A stretch of 64,000 nt of DNA from Neobacillus notoginsengisoli (GTDB lineage Bacteria > Bacillota > Bacilli > Bacillales > Cytobacillaceae), in assembly GCF_003515685.1 (NCBI RefSeq), contig NZ_QWEG01000013.1, forward strand, positions 58,174 through 122,173, written 5' to 3'. The notes beneath the pieces were generated by a model. The model ran no database searches and was not told where the DNA came from. It worked only from the letters and a program-made list of their open reading frames with translations. The translations under genes and the position numbers were made by a program. Shown here one piece after another: positions 35,001-44,486 of this stretch (position 1 is the first letter of the stretch; every line of letters begins with the position of its first letter).

Positions 35001-36407
35001 CTAAGCTTCAATAATTTCTTCTTTTTGTTCAAGCGCCTCAGGCAGCCCTACGAGCATGTGGGCCATATGGACAATGCCCTCCTCAAAATCCGCAAGGCGA
35101 ATCGATTCATTCGGCGCGTGGGCTTTTGCTTGAACCCAGCTTACTCCCGTGCTGACAATTGGAAGCTGAAGCTGCTCGCCAAAAATATGCATCGGGCCAG
35201 TTCCCGCGGAGTTGGGTGCGAGAATGCTTCCTGCCTCATATACATCATTTGCGGTTGCCATCACATGCTTAACAAACGGATGGTTGAAATTGGAACGGTA
35301 GGCCTTTTGTCCGCTCAGGAGTGTGACCTCCACATCCTCGAATCCGTGCTTGGTTAAATGCTTTTTGACACACGAAAAAATATGGTCCGGATCCTGCCCG
35401 GGAACTAAACGGCAATCAAGCTTCGCCTTTGCGCTTTTTGGCAGGACTGTCTTCGTCCCTTCGCCCGTATAGCCGCTGACAATCCCGCAAATGGTCATCG
35501 TTGGGTGAAAGACCATCGCTTCCCGCGGATCGATTCCCTTCTCGGCAGTGATAAGCGGGCGCTTCAGCCCATAGAGGCTTGCGGTCGCCACTTCATCAAA
35601 CGGAAGCGCAAGGACAGCCTCGATTTCCTCCTCCGTTGGCGGAATGATGCCATCATAAAATCCTTCGACTACAATTTCATTCTGTTGATTTTTCATTGTG
35701 GCAAGCGCCTGGACGAGACGCCACGCCGCGTTATCAACATATGCCCCTACCGATGAATGCATATCAATATCGGCCCCGATGCAGCTTAGCTCCAAATAAG
35801 CCATCCCTTTAATTCCAGCCACCATATTGATTCGCTCTTTTTCATCCTTGCCGCCAAACTCCCAAATACAGGCTTCCGCTGCGAATAAATTCTTGTACTT
35901 CGTCAAGTATGGCGCAAGGTTCGGGCTGCCAATCTCCTCTTCTCCTTCAATGAGGAACTTGATGTTGCATGGAAGCCCACCCGCTTTTTGCAGCACCTTG
36001 ATGGCAGCGAGACGGGCAACAAGGTCACCCTTATTGTCTGAAGCCCCTCTTGCAAAAAGAATTCCGTCTTCAATGACCGGAGTAAACGGGTCTGATTTCC
36101 ATTCATCAATCGGTTCTGGCGGCTGGACGTCATAGTGGTTGTAAAACAATAAAGTTTTGCCGGCATCCCCTTCCTCCCCCGCTGCAAAAAAACCATATAC
36201 GACAGGATTGCCTCCCAAATCATCAAGAACCTGGACTTCGCCTCCAGTTTCCCGAATCATTTTTACAACATATTCAACCGTTTCAGAGATGCCAAAATTC
36301 CGTGCTGATATGGACGGAAGTCTCAAGTAATCCTGTAAAGTTCCAATGGCATGTTGTAATTCCTCACTTGCAAGCTTCCTCAGCACGTCTAATTGCGGTT
36401 TAACCAT
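35001..36407 (-). CDS. M20-family dipeptidase/amidohydrolase
   Basis: A cytoplasmic zinc peptidase of about 468 residues. Metal sites: FYNHYDVQPPEP (His and its Asp), GASDNKGDLVAR (bridging Asp), EGEEEIGSPNL (catalytic Glu), and a late His in SAGTGPMHIFGEQL; the lid domain lies between. It resembles CNDP/dipeptidase-type members of M20. The start is ATG 36407 behind AGGAGG; nine upstream codons are excluded. It lies 113 bp after the amidase gene on the same strand. Confidence 0.92.
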   Translation of the reverse strand: MVKPQLDVLRKLASEELQHAIGTLQDYLRLPSISARNFGISETVEYVVKMIRETGGEVQVLDDLGGNPVVYGFFAAGEEGDAGKTLLFYNHYDVQPPEPIDEWKSDPFTPVIEDGILFARGASDNKGDLVARLAAIKVLQKAGGLPCNIKFLIEGEEEIGSPNLAPYLTKYKNLFAAEACIWEFGGKDEKERINMVAGIKGMAYLELSCIGADIDMHSSVGAYVDNAAWRLVQALATMKNQQNEIVVEGFYDGIIPPTEEEIEAVLALPFDEVATASLYGLKRPLITAEKGIDPREAMVFHPTMTICGIVSGYTGEGTKTVLPKSAKAKLDCRLVPGQDPDHIFSCVKKHLTKHGFEDVEVTLLSGQKAYRSNFNHPFVKHVMATANDVYEAGSILAPNSAGTGPMHIFGEQLQLPIVSTGVSWVQAKAHAPNESIRLADFEEGIVHMAHMLVGLPEALEQKEEIIEA

Positions 36408-36520
36408 CAAACAACCTCCTAAAATGATGTTCACTCTATTACTTCGGCAAACGAAAGAGTATCCCTTCTATTTTCTCACTATTCTTTTAATAGTGTATCA
36501 ACGGTGAAGGAAACAAATGA

Positions 36521-38017
36521 CTACTTCATAAATCTATTGGAACCTGAAACCCACAGCTTCGTTGTTTCAAGCTCTCCCGCGAGACGGAAAAGCTTGTCTT
36601 CTTTTCCCCTTGCGGCAATAAACTGGACACCGCACGGAAGCTCGTCGGCAGTCAAATGCATCGGGACAGACATGGCCGGCTGGCCTGTTAGGTTCGCCAA
36701 TTGGGTGAACGGTGTTCTCATCAGACTTTTCTCAGCCAGCTGGTCAACGATGCCAAGTTTTTTTAACAGACTGCCCGTCCGGGCGCGCCCAATCAGATTT
36801 ATGGCCAGCTTCTCGGCAGCCCCCGGCTCGAGTTCGCCAATTTTTGCAGGTGGATAGGCTGTTGTCGGGGTCATGTAAAAATCATAGGTTTGATGGAATT
36901 CTTCCATTACAAAGGCAGCTTTGTCCCATTCCCGTAGGCTGAGAACGAACTCTTCCGCCGATGCCGCTTTTCCAAGGAGCCCCAAAAGCCAGGTCGTCGG
37001 TTCCACGTCGGTAAACTTCGCTTTCCGGCCTAGCACTTCCTCCAGGGAAGCAATCGAGGCTGCAACCTCGCCAAAATACATCGTCAAATAGCTATTGGCC
37101 AGCTTTTTGCCATCCACAGGTGGCTCTGCTTCTTCGACAACATGGCCCATTTCTTCCAAAAGCTTCGCCGTTTGATAGACGGCTTCCTTGCATTCAGGGT
37201 CAACCGGTGTGCCAATTGGTGAAGTGACTGAAAACGCAATACGCAATCCCTCGCCAGTTGGAAATGATGCTTGTTCAAGATAGGATCCATCAAACCGTGG
37301 TGCCAAAAAGGCCGCTCCTTTTTCTAGGAGCGTCAATTCATCGAGCATGGCGGCGCTGTCCCTGACTGTTCGGGTGAGGACATGTTCAACAGAAGCACCT
37401 TGCCATTGTCTCCCGAAAACGGGCCCAACCGGCGTCCTTCCCCTGGTGGGCTTCATGCCGAACAAACCGCAATACCCTGCAGGAATACGAATCGAGCCGC
37501 CGCCGTCATTCGCACCGGCTATCGGGACCATTCCCGATGCCACTGCAGCAGCCGAGCCGCCGCTAGACCCACCGGGCGTATAGTGTTCATTCCATGGATT
37601 TCTTGTCGGCCCATGGCATGCTGGTTCGGTAATACCCATCAGAGCGAATTCCGGCACGTTTGTCTGGCCCAGAAAAATCGCACCTGTCTTTCTCAGTTTA
37701 CTTACATAAGTTGAATCTTGTATCGCACGGTAATCTTGGAGTGCCTTCGATCCGGCAGTCAGCGGTTCTCCTGTGATTTCCTGGGTAATATCCTTCAGCA
37801 GCATCGGAACACCTGTAAAGGTCCCGGACAAATCACTAGAAATGGCGCTTTTCATTGCTTTCTCATACATTTTGTTGATGACCGCATTCAACTTAGGATT
37901 CAGCGCTTCAATTCTACTAATCGCTTCCTCAACCAATTCCTTCGGCTCGACTTCCTTCTTTTTTACAAGCTCCGCCAATCCAAGCCCATCAAACGCCCCA
38001 TACTCACGAAAACCCAT
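36521..38017 (-). CDS. amidase signature family enzyme
   Basis: Hydrolyses an amide (substrate unknown), about 498 residues. The Ser-cisSer-Lys triad is visible: Lys in VPMLLKDITQ, Ser in the TPGGSSGGSAAAVASG block, and NDGGGSIRIPAGYCGLFGMKPTRG. It is not a GatA of the tRNA amidotransferase complex, because gatB and gatC are absent. The start is ATG 38017, with GGAGGGGG 5 bases upstream. Confidence 0.92.
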   Translation of the reverse strand: MGFREYGAFDGLGLAELVKKKEVEPKELVEEAISRIEALNPKLNAVINKMYEKAMKSAISSDLSGTFTGVPMLLKDITQEITGEPLTAGSKALQDYRAIQDSTYVSKLRKTGAIFLGQTNVPEFALMGITEPACHGPTRNPWNEHYTPGGSSGGSAAAVASGMVPIAGANDGGGSIRIPAGYCGLFGMKPTRGRTPVGPVFGRQWQGASVEHVLTRTVRDSAAMLDELTLLEKGAAFLAPRFDGSYLEQASFPTGEGLRIAFSVTSPIGTPVDPECKEAVYQTAKLLEEMGHVVEEAEPPVDGKKLANSYLTMYFGEVAASIASLEEVLGRKAKFTDVEPTTWLLGLLGKAASAEEFVLSLREWDKAAFVMEEFHQTYDFYMTPTTAYPPAKIGELEPGAAEKLAINLIGRARTGSLLKKLGIVDQLAEKSLMRTPFTQLANLTGQPAMSVPMHLTADELPCGVQFIAARGKEDKLFRLAGELETTKLWVSGSNRFMK

Positions 38018-38082
38018 CAAATCCCCCTCCAAAACAATCTCTTTAACTACCTATTCGATACCCGTCCCAGGTATTCCTCTTT

Positions 38083-38155
38083 GAGGCAGGGGACGGTTCC
38101 AGTGCTTCATTCGGAACCCGAATGAAGCAGCGGAACCGTCCCGCTGCTTCACCGT
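38083..38155. repeat. GGGGACGGTTCC hairpin element, copy 5
   Basis: TGAGGCAGGGGACGGTTCC, GTGCTTCATTCGG-AACC-CGAATGAAGC and GGAACCGTCCCGCTGCTTCA, between the divergent amidase and sstT genes. Confidence 0.85.
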
Positions 38156-38236
38156 TGCTTCATCTGTTTCCCCCTGTTATAATGGTTTTTTTGTTTGCTG
38201 TTCCATATCTGTCTTATTTTTGTCAAAATCCTGCCA

Positions 38237-38265
38237 TTGTAATAGTTCTAAATTTTCAATATAAT
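38237..38265 (+). promoter_or_regulatory. sstT promoter
   Basis: TTGTAA (38237-38242), 17-bp spacer, TATAAT (38260-38265). It leaves a ~100-base leader before the start codon, in which I recognise no known riboswitch. Confidence 0.7.
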
Positions 38266-38369
38266 ACTAGTAGCATTTGTTGAGAATGGGCAAATCTAGT
38301 AGGGGGATTTACCAGAGCAGGCAAAGGCTATAAACACAGCAAGTCATTTTGCACAAGTGGGGGGAAATC

Positions 38370-39608
38370 ATGAAAAATCTATTGGGGAAATGGAATCAGA
38401 TCAGCCTGGTAAAGCAAATTGTCATTGGCCTTGCCATTGGGGTTGCGTTGGCTTTGGCGGTTCCAGAAGTTGCAAAATCGTTGGTCATCTTCGGTTCATT
38501 ATTTGTAGGTGCGTTAAAAGCAGTTGCACCGATACTCGTTTTATTCTTGGTTATGTCGGCTATCGCGCAGCATAAGAGCGGCCAGAAAACCAATATGAAA
38601 TCCATTCTTACCCTATACTTGCTGGGAACCTTTTTGGCAGGGTTGATTGCAGTTATTGTCAGCTTTATTTTCCCTGTCACCCTGACACTCGCAGAGGGTG
38701 CCGAGGGCATGGAAGCTCCCGGCGGAGTGATTGAAGTTCTCAAAACATTATTGATGAATGTCGTCGATAACCCAGTTAAAGCCATTTTCAACGCAAATTA
38801 CATTGGAATCCTGGCCTGGGCCATCGTTCTTGGCCTAGCATTAAAAAATGCGCCGGACTCAACAAAAACAGTCATTACGAATTTCTCGGAAGCCATTACA
38901 AAAGTGGTTAGGTGGGTCATCCGACTTGCGCCGCTTGGCATCATGGGTCTTGTCATCGATTCAATTACAACAAGCGGGCTTGACTCCTTGCTTGGCTACG
39001 GCAGATTGCTGCTCATTTTGATCGGCTGCATGCTCTTTGTTGCTTTGGTCGTCAATCCGCTGATTGTTTTCTTTACAGCGCGTCAGAATCCATATCCACT
39101 CGTCTTCCAATGCATCAGGGAAAGCGGTATTACCGCCTTTTTCACACGTAGCTCAGCCGCCAACATTCCTGTTAATATGAGGCTGTGCGAAAAGCTCGGA
39201 TTGGACAAGGATACGTATTCTGTTTCAATTCCGCTTGGCGCGACCATCAATATGGCAGGCGCAGCTGTTACAATTTCTGTCTTGACTCTTGCTGCAGTTC
39301 ACACACTTGGCATCAATGTGGACATCCCGACTGCCATTATCCTAAGCGTACTGTCAGCCGTTGCCGCGTGCGGCGCTTCGGGTGTTGCCGGCGGTTCACT
39401 CCTGTTAATCCCGCTTGCATGCAGCCTGTTCGGTATTCCAAACGATGTCGCCATGCAAGTGGTCGGCGTTGGCTTTATCATCGGCGTCCTTCAGGATTCC
39501 TTTGAAACAGCCCTAAACTCTTCAACAGACGTACTCTTCACAGCCGCAGCCGAATACCGGAAAAAACGGCTTGAAGGAACAAACTTTAAAATGAAAAAAG
39601 CCGTATAA
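38370..39608 (+). CDS. sstT: Na+/serine-threonine symporter
   Basis: DAACS-family importer of serine and threonine, 412 residues, about 8-9 membrane spans. Blocks typical of Sst[20 protein letters not shown] at the N-terminus, [14 protein letters not shown] (serine-rich reentrant loop, near 250), [15 protein letters not shown] and [19 protein letters not shown] near the C-terminus. The start is ATG 38370 behind GGGGGG. Monocistronic, with its own promoter and terminator. Confidence 0.96.
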   Translation: MKNLLGKWNQISLVKQIVIGLAIGVALALAVPEVAKSLVIFGSLFVGALKAVAPILVLFLVMSAIAQHKSGQKTNMKSILTLYLLGTFLAGLIAVIVSFIFPVTLTLAEGAEGMEAPGGVIEVLKTLLMNVVDNPVKAIFNANYIGILAWAIVLGLALKNAPDSTKTVITNFSEAITKVVRWVIRLAPLGIMGLVIDSITTSGLDSLLGYGRLLLILIGCMLFVALVVNPLIVFFTARQNPYPLVFQCIRESGITAFFTRSSAANIPVNMRLCEKLGLDKDTYSVSIPLGATINMAGAAVTISVLTLAAVHTLGINVDIPTAIILSVLSAVAACGASGVAGGSLLLIPLACSLFGIPNDVAMQVVGVGFIIGVLQDSFETALNSSTDVLFTAAAEYRKKRLEGTNFKMKKAV

Positions 39609-39617
39609 CCAGACACA

Positions 39618-39660
39618 ACAAAGCCCGCAATCGCAAAGTGCCGATTGCGGGCTTTTTTTC
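39618..39660 (+). terminator. sstT terminator
   Basis: AAGCCCGCAATCG-CAAAGTGC-CGATTGCGGGCTT followed by TTTTT. Confidence 0.93.
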
Positions 39661-39690
39661 GAAGCAGGGGGACGGTTCCGCTGCTTCACC
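39661..39690. repeat. half copy of the GGGGACGGTTCC element, copy 6
   Basis: GAAGCAGGGGGACGGTTCC and GCTGCTTCACC: only one outer arm survives, directly against the sstT terminator and next to the truncated restriction gene. Confidence 0.75.
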
Positions 39691-39727
39691 GGCCCTTTGG
39701 GTGCTCTTGGAGCCTTGAATTGAACGT

Positions 39728-42250
39728 CTATCTTGGTTTGTGGTCCTTGATTCCATTGCCCAGGAGCAGCTTCATCTCCTGCTGGATGATCTTAACTACT
39801 TCCTGGATGAACTTTTGTGGATTATGTTTGAATTCTTCAAGCCGGCCGCAGCCAGTCAAAATTTGGACAATGGTCCTCCGGGTCAGATTCGTGCGATTTT
39901 GCAGCTCGGTAATCACATCGGGCAGCACATGGGCAGCGTCGACAGTTTGGTCGACCTGCTCTTTCAGCACGGCTCCGCTCACACCAGTCATCCGGTCAAA
40001 CCCGGAAATCGTGTCCTTCCGGCTAATGATTCGTGTTTTGTCAATCCTGTTCATTATCCTAATTGCCTCAATCGACTTCCGGATTAGCTCACCGCTGTCA
40101 ATTTCAATCGAAAAGACGGTTTTTTCCTTGATTTTGTCCCATACTTCCATAAAAACCTGGCTGTCGGCAACCGCTTTATCCTGCCTTACCCTTTTCTTCC
40201 TGCTCGCATCCGTCACGGGCAGGCCGTTAGTGATTTGCTTCAGCTCCTTCAACACTGCGGCCCGCCATGGCTGAAACTCATCCGGAAGCACAACCTCATC
40301 ATCCTCCAGCGCTTCCTTCAGCTTCGCGGTCGACTTATCCTTTTGGTCGACATACCCTTCCGCCTTCAAGACTCCATATAAGTTTGCCGAGTAATCATAA
40401 CCCATCGCAACCGGCTCTTGCGTCACCTCGTCCAAGTAAGCCAGCCTGGCAAAATTATGCTTTTCAATTTTGCCAAAAACAATCCCGGTCTCCTCTTCCA
40501 ATTCGGTCTGCAGATTGGCGACAAACTCTTCGTACGATTCATTGGCCATGACTGTCAGTGTATTCACATCATAATCCGTCACGCGCTCCCCGTCCTGATT
40601 AACGGCAAGGCGCAAGCCCCGGCCAATCTCCTGCCTCCTGCTCACATACGTCCCGCCCGAATCCTTTAGCGTACAAATTTGAAAGACGTTCGGATTATCC
40701 CACCCTTCCCTTAAAGCGGAGTGGGAGAAAATAAACCGGAGTGGTTCGTCAAGGCTCAGCAGCCGTTCTTTTTCCTTCATAATCAATCTGTAAACGTCGG
40801 TATCCGCAGTGACATTCCCTTTTGTATCCTTCAACACGCCCTTTTTATCTTGGGCAAAATAGCCGTTGTGAAAGTTTTCAATTTCAAACTCGACATCAAT
40901 GCCAGCAAAAAGGGGCCGATATTTCGGTTTCCCCGCCAGTTGCTTGTATTCCTCTTCAAACATGATGGCATACTTGCCTTTGACCGGATTCCCGCCCTTG
41001 TCGTAATCCCGGTAATTAGCTACCTTATCTATGAAGAAAAGGCTTAACACTTTAATGCCGAGGTGCCTGTAGCGAAGCTCTTTTTCAAGATGCTCTTCTA
41101 TCGTTTTACGGATTTGGTACCGCTTCAATGTGTCATCATTCAACTCGCCAAGCGAATAACCGACAGCTAAATAATGGCCATTGATTTCAATCGATTCATT
41201 GCCAGGCGTCCAGTCGATTTGCTCGACCCGGTAAGCGCGGTACAGTTCGCGGCCACCAGAAAGGTCGAAAAGGTTCTCGTCATTCTTGACCATTTTTGCA
41301 ACCCGCTTCACGTACCCTTGGGTTTCCACATCAAGCTCAATTTTCGCCCTCTGCTCACTCACTTCAAGCAACTTAATATACGGCATGTTGAACGATTGCT
41401 CTGACCTGACAGACATGACCTCAATCTTCTTGACCAGTTTCTTGTTATACGCCTTTACGGCATCGAGCCGGTAAATCAGATTATATTGATCAATAGGCGT
41501 CGCTGAATATCTTAATGTGCATAATGGAGCCAGTGAGGCGATCGCTTCTTTGGACTTCGGGGTCCTGTCGACACTCTGCGGCTCATCAATGATGACAATT
41601 GGGTTCGTCTGCTGAATGAACTCAATCGGACGATAGCCATTAAGAAGGTCATTGGCTCGGTGGATGACGTTGGTTTTGTCCTCTTTTTCGGGGGTAGTGA
41701 AGCTTTTCCGGAACGCATCGATGTTGATAATCATTACCTGGATTGCCGTAGCCATGGCAAAATTGCGCACCTGTTCCAATTTTGCCGAATCATAAATGAA
41801 ATATTCGAGCGGCTGACAATCGTACAGCTCCTTAAAATGCTGCTCGGTCATTTGCAGCGACTTATTGGCACCCTCACGAATGGCAACGGACGGCACGACA
41901 ATGACGAACTTCGTGAAGCCGTATTGCCTGTTCAGCTCATAAATCGTCCTTAGGTAGACATAGGTTTTCCCTGTGCCAGTCTCCATTTCAACCGTGAAAT
42001 TCATCCTCTCGAGCAACTCGCTTCGCGGAAGCCCATTCTGGATCTGAACTTCCTGGACATTTTCCAACAGTTCCTCCGACGTCAAGTCAAGCCGGTTCCC
42101 GATGCCCAACTCCGTTTGAATCATGCCGGCCTCCGCACCATTGGATCCGGTGAAATTCGATTGCCTGTTTGCCTGTCCCAGGAAAATATTCGCAACGGCA
42201 TCGATGGCTTGGCGCTGGTAACTAAGGTCTGCCTGAAACTTCAGCTTCAC
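39728..42250 (-). CDS. type III restriction enzyme Res-like helicase, C-terminal nuclease missing
   Basis: An 840-residue SF2 helicase of the Res family. Motif I METGTGKT (89-96), motif Ia-like VIVVPSVAIREG, motif II IIDEPQSV (DEPQ at 222-225), motif III RYSATP (SAT at 249-251) and motif VI RRQEIGRGLR are intact. Res proteins are normally ~950-1000 residues and end in a PD-(D/E)xK nuclease. Here the frame stops at KLLLGNGIKDHKPR, roughly where that domain should begin. No mod methylase gene is nearby. I infer a decayed type III system, with the helicase half still open. The start is GTG 42250. Confidence 0.85.
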   Translation of the reverse strand: MKLKFQADLSYQRQAIDAVANIFLGQANRQSNFTGSNGAEAGMIQTELGIGNRLDLTSEELLENVQEVQIQNGLPRSELLERMNFTVEMETGTGKTYVYLRTIYELNRQYGFTKFVIVVPSVAIREGANKSLQMTEQHFKELYDCQPLEYFIYDSAKLEQVRNFAMATAIQVMIINIDAFRKSFTTPEKEDKTNVIHRANDLLNGYRPIEFIQQTNPIVIIDEPQSVDRTPKSKEAIASLAPLCTLRYSATPIDQYNLIYRLDAVKAYNKKLVKKIEVMSVRSEQSFNMPYIKLLEVSEQRAKIELDVETQGYVKRVAKMVKNDENLFDLSGGRELYRAYRVEQIDWTPGNESIEINGHYLAVGYSLGELNDDTLKRYQIRKTIEEHLEKELRYRHLGIKVLSLFFIDKVANYRDYDKGGNPVKGKYAIMFEEEYKQLAGKPKYRPLFAGIDVEFEIENFHNGYFAQDKKGVLKDTKGNVTADTDVYRLIMKEKERLLSLDEPLRFIFSHSALREGWDNPNVFQICTLKDSGGTYVSRRQEIGRGLRLAVNQDGERVTDYDVNTLTVMANESYEEFVANLQTELEEETGIVFGKIEKHNFARLAYLDEVTQEPVAMGYDYSANLYGVLKAEGYVDQKDKSTAKLKEALEDDEVVLPDEFQPWRAAVLKELKQITNGLPVTDASRKKRVRQDKAVADSQVFMEVWDKIKEKTVFSIEIDSGELIRKSIEAIRIMNRIDKTRIISRKDTISGFDRMTGVSGAVLKEQVDQTVDAAHVLPDVITELQNRTNLTRRTIVQILTGCGRLEEFKHNPQKFIQEVVKIIQQEMKLLLGNGIKDHKPR

Positions 42251-42393
42251 ACCTTACACACTCCTAACATCATGGATCCCATTCTTCCTCAAAGTCTCGA
42301 TTGCATTGGCCTTCACTATATCATCCATGAATTCTGTATCTTGAACACGCTATCATTCATAACTAAATCTACAGTAAATAATAGCATACAAGT

Positions 42394-42460
42394 GAGGCAC
42401 GGGGACGGTTCCATTGCTTCATTCGGGAAGCGAAATAATACCGGAAACACGCCCATGCAG
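42394..42460. repeat. decayed GGGGACGGTTCC-type element, copy 7
   Basis: GAGGCACGGGGACGGTTCC, TTGCTTCATTCGG and the poorly preserved partner GGAAACACGCCC. The left arm is intact and the right arm has drifted. The rest of 42251-42500 shows nothing. Confidence 0.65.
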
Positions 42461-42499
42461 GAGGAGTTCTTAAATGCTCTAGCGCTAATTTTGCCAATT

Positions 42500-42533
42500 A
42501 AAAACCAGACAGCTTAAATTTTAATGTCTGGTC
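42500..42533 (-). terminator. terminator of the micro-gene pair
   Basis: CCAGACA and TGTCTGG arms around an AT-rich loop, followed by TTTTTAA on the minus strand, 8 bases after the stop at 42541. Confidence 0.65.
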
Positions 42534-42540
42534 TTTTATT

Positions 42541-42729
42541 CTACAAATTATCAACACCCATAATTTTTTCGAAATTCTCATCAAACTCCATTAGTTGCTT
42601 CGCTGTCTTGTTTAGTTTTGAATTTCGAGGATTTATGATTCCGATAATTTTCATACGAACCTCTTTTAAAAGTTGAACCACTAAAGTGCTTAGGGCATCG
42701 CCACAGGGGCAGATTACGATTTTATACAT
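42541..42729 (-). CDS. 62-aa protein, unknown, coupled to a zinc-ribbon micro-protein
   Basis: Starts MYKIVICPCGDALSTLVVQL and continues KEVRMKIIGIINPRNSK; a CPCG motif early, then a mixed alpha/beta pattern. The ATG lies inside the end of the preceding micro-gene (overlap of 16 bp, different frame), with GGAG only two bases away, so translation probably depends on coupling. A terminator follows directly. Not recognised; possibly part of a larger ancestral gene. Longer in-frame starts (ATG 42753) lack a ribosome site. Confidence 0.45.
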   Translation of the reverse strand: MYKIVICPCGDALSTLVVQLLKEVRMKIIGIINPRNSKLNKTAKQLMEFDENFEKIMGVDNL

Positions 42730-42824
42730 CTCTCCAATTCCGTACTGCCGCATTTGTAGCAGATTTTGGAGGAGTAGCTTAAGAGAGTTTTACAGCGGAT
42801 GCATCTTTTCATCTTCACTTTCAC
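42714..42824 (-). CDS. 36-aa zinc-ribbon micro-protein
   Basis: Reading from GTG 42824, which sits 8 bases after GGAG, the product is VKVKMKRCIRCKTLLSYSSK followed by ICYKCGSTELERCIKS. The two CxxC pairs 14 residues apart form a minimal zinc ribbon. ATG at 42812 is an alternative start. It overlaps the next ORF in another frame. Unknown function; its size explains why it is easily missed. Confidence 0.5.
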   Translation of the reverse strand: MKVKMKRCIRCKTLLSYSSKICYKCGSTELERCIKS

Positions 42825-42978
42825 TTTAATCACTCCCTGTATATATTATTTATAGAAGTATGAACGAATGAGTAAATTAGTGAATAAAGACAGCCTTACA
42901 AAAGTTCACAGGCAAATCTCTTTACAAAAACCTTCTAAACTAGTAATTCTCCAACGGAATTGGAAAGTCCTGCTTAAG

Positions 42979-43026
42979 GGGTGAAGCACGGGAACGATTC
43001 CACTGCTCCATAATACCGAATAAATT
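42979..43026. repeat. strongly decayed GGGGACGGTTCC-type element, copy 8
   Basis: GTGAAGCACGGGAACGATTCC, CTGCTCC and ATACCGAAT keep the order of the family's left arm with many changes; the right arm is lost. Confidence 0.5.
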
Positions 43027-43106
43027 AGTAGCATCCATAGATGGAACGAAATGATATGATTTAGAGGTGAGGCGGTACGGCTGTTAGTTTGAAAGGGGGA
43101 AGGGAA

Positions 43107-43562
43107 ATGAACGAAGCAGCACAAATGTATTGGAATGACTATTGGGATTCGAAAGGGACAGAAAGGCCAGCATCAGTCAGCGCTTGGCAATTCGGCGATG
43201 ACCCGGATTATTTGGCACAACTGGTCATAGACGGCATTAAAACAGCCACTTGTTCCGGCTACATATTTTATGAACTAGAAAATGAGCGGTTGCCAGCTGT
43301 CGGCGACTATAGCATCGTCCTAAATAGCAAAGACGAAGCTGTAGCGATGATTAAAACAGTCAATGTCAAAAAAATGCCGATGAATGAGGTACCTGAGGAT
43401 TTTGCCATTGCAGAAGGCGAAGGAGACAGAACGTATCGGTATTGGAAAGAGGCGCACGTCAGGTTCTTTACCGAAGAGCTGAAAAAATTAGGACTTGAGT
43501 TTTCCGAAGATATGATGCTCGTATGCGAACGTTTCGAATTGGTCGATGTAAAAGGTCGGTAA
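43107..43562 (+). CDS. ASCH domain protein
   Basis: A 151-residue protein with the ASCH (PUA-like) fold: ERPASVSAWQFGDDPDYLAQLV, the conserved GIKTATCSGY, the PAVGDYSIVLNSKDEAVAMIKT strands, and EGEGDRTYRYWKEAHVRFF. By family it may bind RNA or act on modified nucleosides; no reaction is proven for this branch. The start is ATG 43107 behind GGGGGAAGGG; an upstream in-frame ATG (43089) is less well placed. Confidence 0.88.
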   Translation: MNEAAQMYWNDYWDSKGTERPASVSAWQFGDDPDYLAQLVIDGIKTATCSGYIFYELENERLPAVGDYSIVLNSKDEAVAMIKTVNVKKMPMNEVPEDFAIAEGEGDRTYRYWKEAHVRFFTEELKKLGLEFSEDMMLVCERFELVDVKGR

Positions 43563-43616
43563 AAATGCTTTGAATTTTCCGATGCGTTTTTCGTTTTCGC
43601 ATTTTCTTTATTCATG

Positions 43617-43690
43617 TTGAAGCAAGGGGACGGTTCCGGTGCTTCTTTCGAGTTCCGAATGAAGCACCGGAACCGTCCCCTGCCTCACTC
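43617..43690. repeat. GGGGACGGTTCC hairpin element, copy 9
   Basis: TGAAGCAAGGGGACGGTTCC, GGTGCTTCTTTCG-AGTTC-CGAATGAAGCACC and GGAACCGTCCCCTGCCTCA. Almost perfect stem. The TGA that ends the ATPase gene on the minus strand is the outermost triplet of the right arm. Confidence 0.9.
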
Positions 43691-44437
43691 CAACAAATGC
43701 CGCAGGAACCTTTCCCTGTCATTGAAAAATTGGTTCATGAGGGTGTAGTGGCTGGTGTTTTCGAGGCTGGTTTCGTTGATGCCTTCCTCGGTTATCTCCA
43801 ATATTTTCGCATCTGGGTAGGCCATGATGACGGGTGAGTGGGTTGAGATGATAAACTGCGAGCCGGTACGGACAAGCTGGTCAATTCTTGCCAGCAGTGA
43901 CATCTGCCTGAGCGGTGACAAAGCTGCTTCAGGTTCGTCAAGGATGTATAGGCCGTTCCCTTGAAACCGTTCATTAAACGCGGCAAAAAAAGACTCGCCA
44001 TGCGACTGTTCATGGAGCGATTTTCCGCCGAAAGAATCAATAATCCTCCCTCCGCCGCCCACCCGGTCCATTTCTTCTATATTTGTGGCAAGATTATAAA
44101 ACGTCTCGGACCTGAAAAAGAAATTGTCGGTTGGCATGAATACCCCTTTAACAAGGCGGAGGTACTCGTGCAAATCTGAATGCGAGTCATAACTTGAGAA
44201 ATTGAAATTCAACGTGCCGCCTTCCGGATTAAATCCATATGCAACCGCAATTCCCTCCAGCAACGTTGACTTCCCCATTCCATTCTCGCCTACGATATAC
44301 GTAACACTCGGATGCAATACAAGGTCCTGAAAATTCCGGATGACCGGAAGCTGAAATGGGAACCGGTCATCCGACTCAACCATTTCTTTTTTCAAAATAA
44401 TTTCCCTAATAAACTGTGTATGCCGCTCCAGTTTCAT
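43685..44437 (-). CDS. AAA-type predicted ATPase (COG3910-like)
   Basis: About 250 residues, single ABC/RecF-type ATPase. Walker A GENGMGKSTLLEG (near 41), the GGKSLHEQSHGESFF signature-like region, Walker B GLYILDEPEAALSP, and the D/H-loop part FIISTHSPVIMAYPDA. Such stand-alone ATPases are widespread and of unknown function; some partner with nucleases in defence, but none is adjacent. I start at ATG 44437 (MKLERHTQF) with GGGGTGG upstream. A longer frame to 44596 reads through repeat copy 10 and is artefactual. Confidence 0.85.
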   Translation of the reverse strand: MKLERHTQFIREIILKKEMVESDDRFPFQLPVIRNFQDLVLHPSVTYIVGENGMGKSTLLEGIAVAYGFNPEGGTLNFNFSSYDSHSDLHEYLRLVKGVFMPTDNFFFRSETFYNLATNIEEMDRVGGGGRIIDSFGGKSLHEQSHGESFFAAFNERFQGNGLYILDEPEAALSPLRQMSLLARIDQLVRTGSQFIISTHSPVIMAYPDAKILEITEEGINETSLENTSHYTLMNQFFNDRERFLRHLLE

Positions 44438-44486
44438 CTCTGCCACCCCATTTTGTACCCACTTCAATTTTCTTTCAATCCAAAGA

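Noticed and set aside
38266..38369. Riboswitch in the sstT leader
   Set aside because: The ~100-base leader matches none of the aptamer consensus blocks I know and shows no terminator-antiterminator pair.
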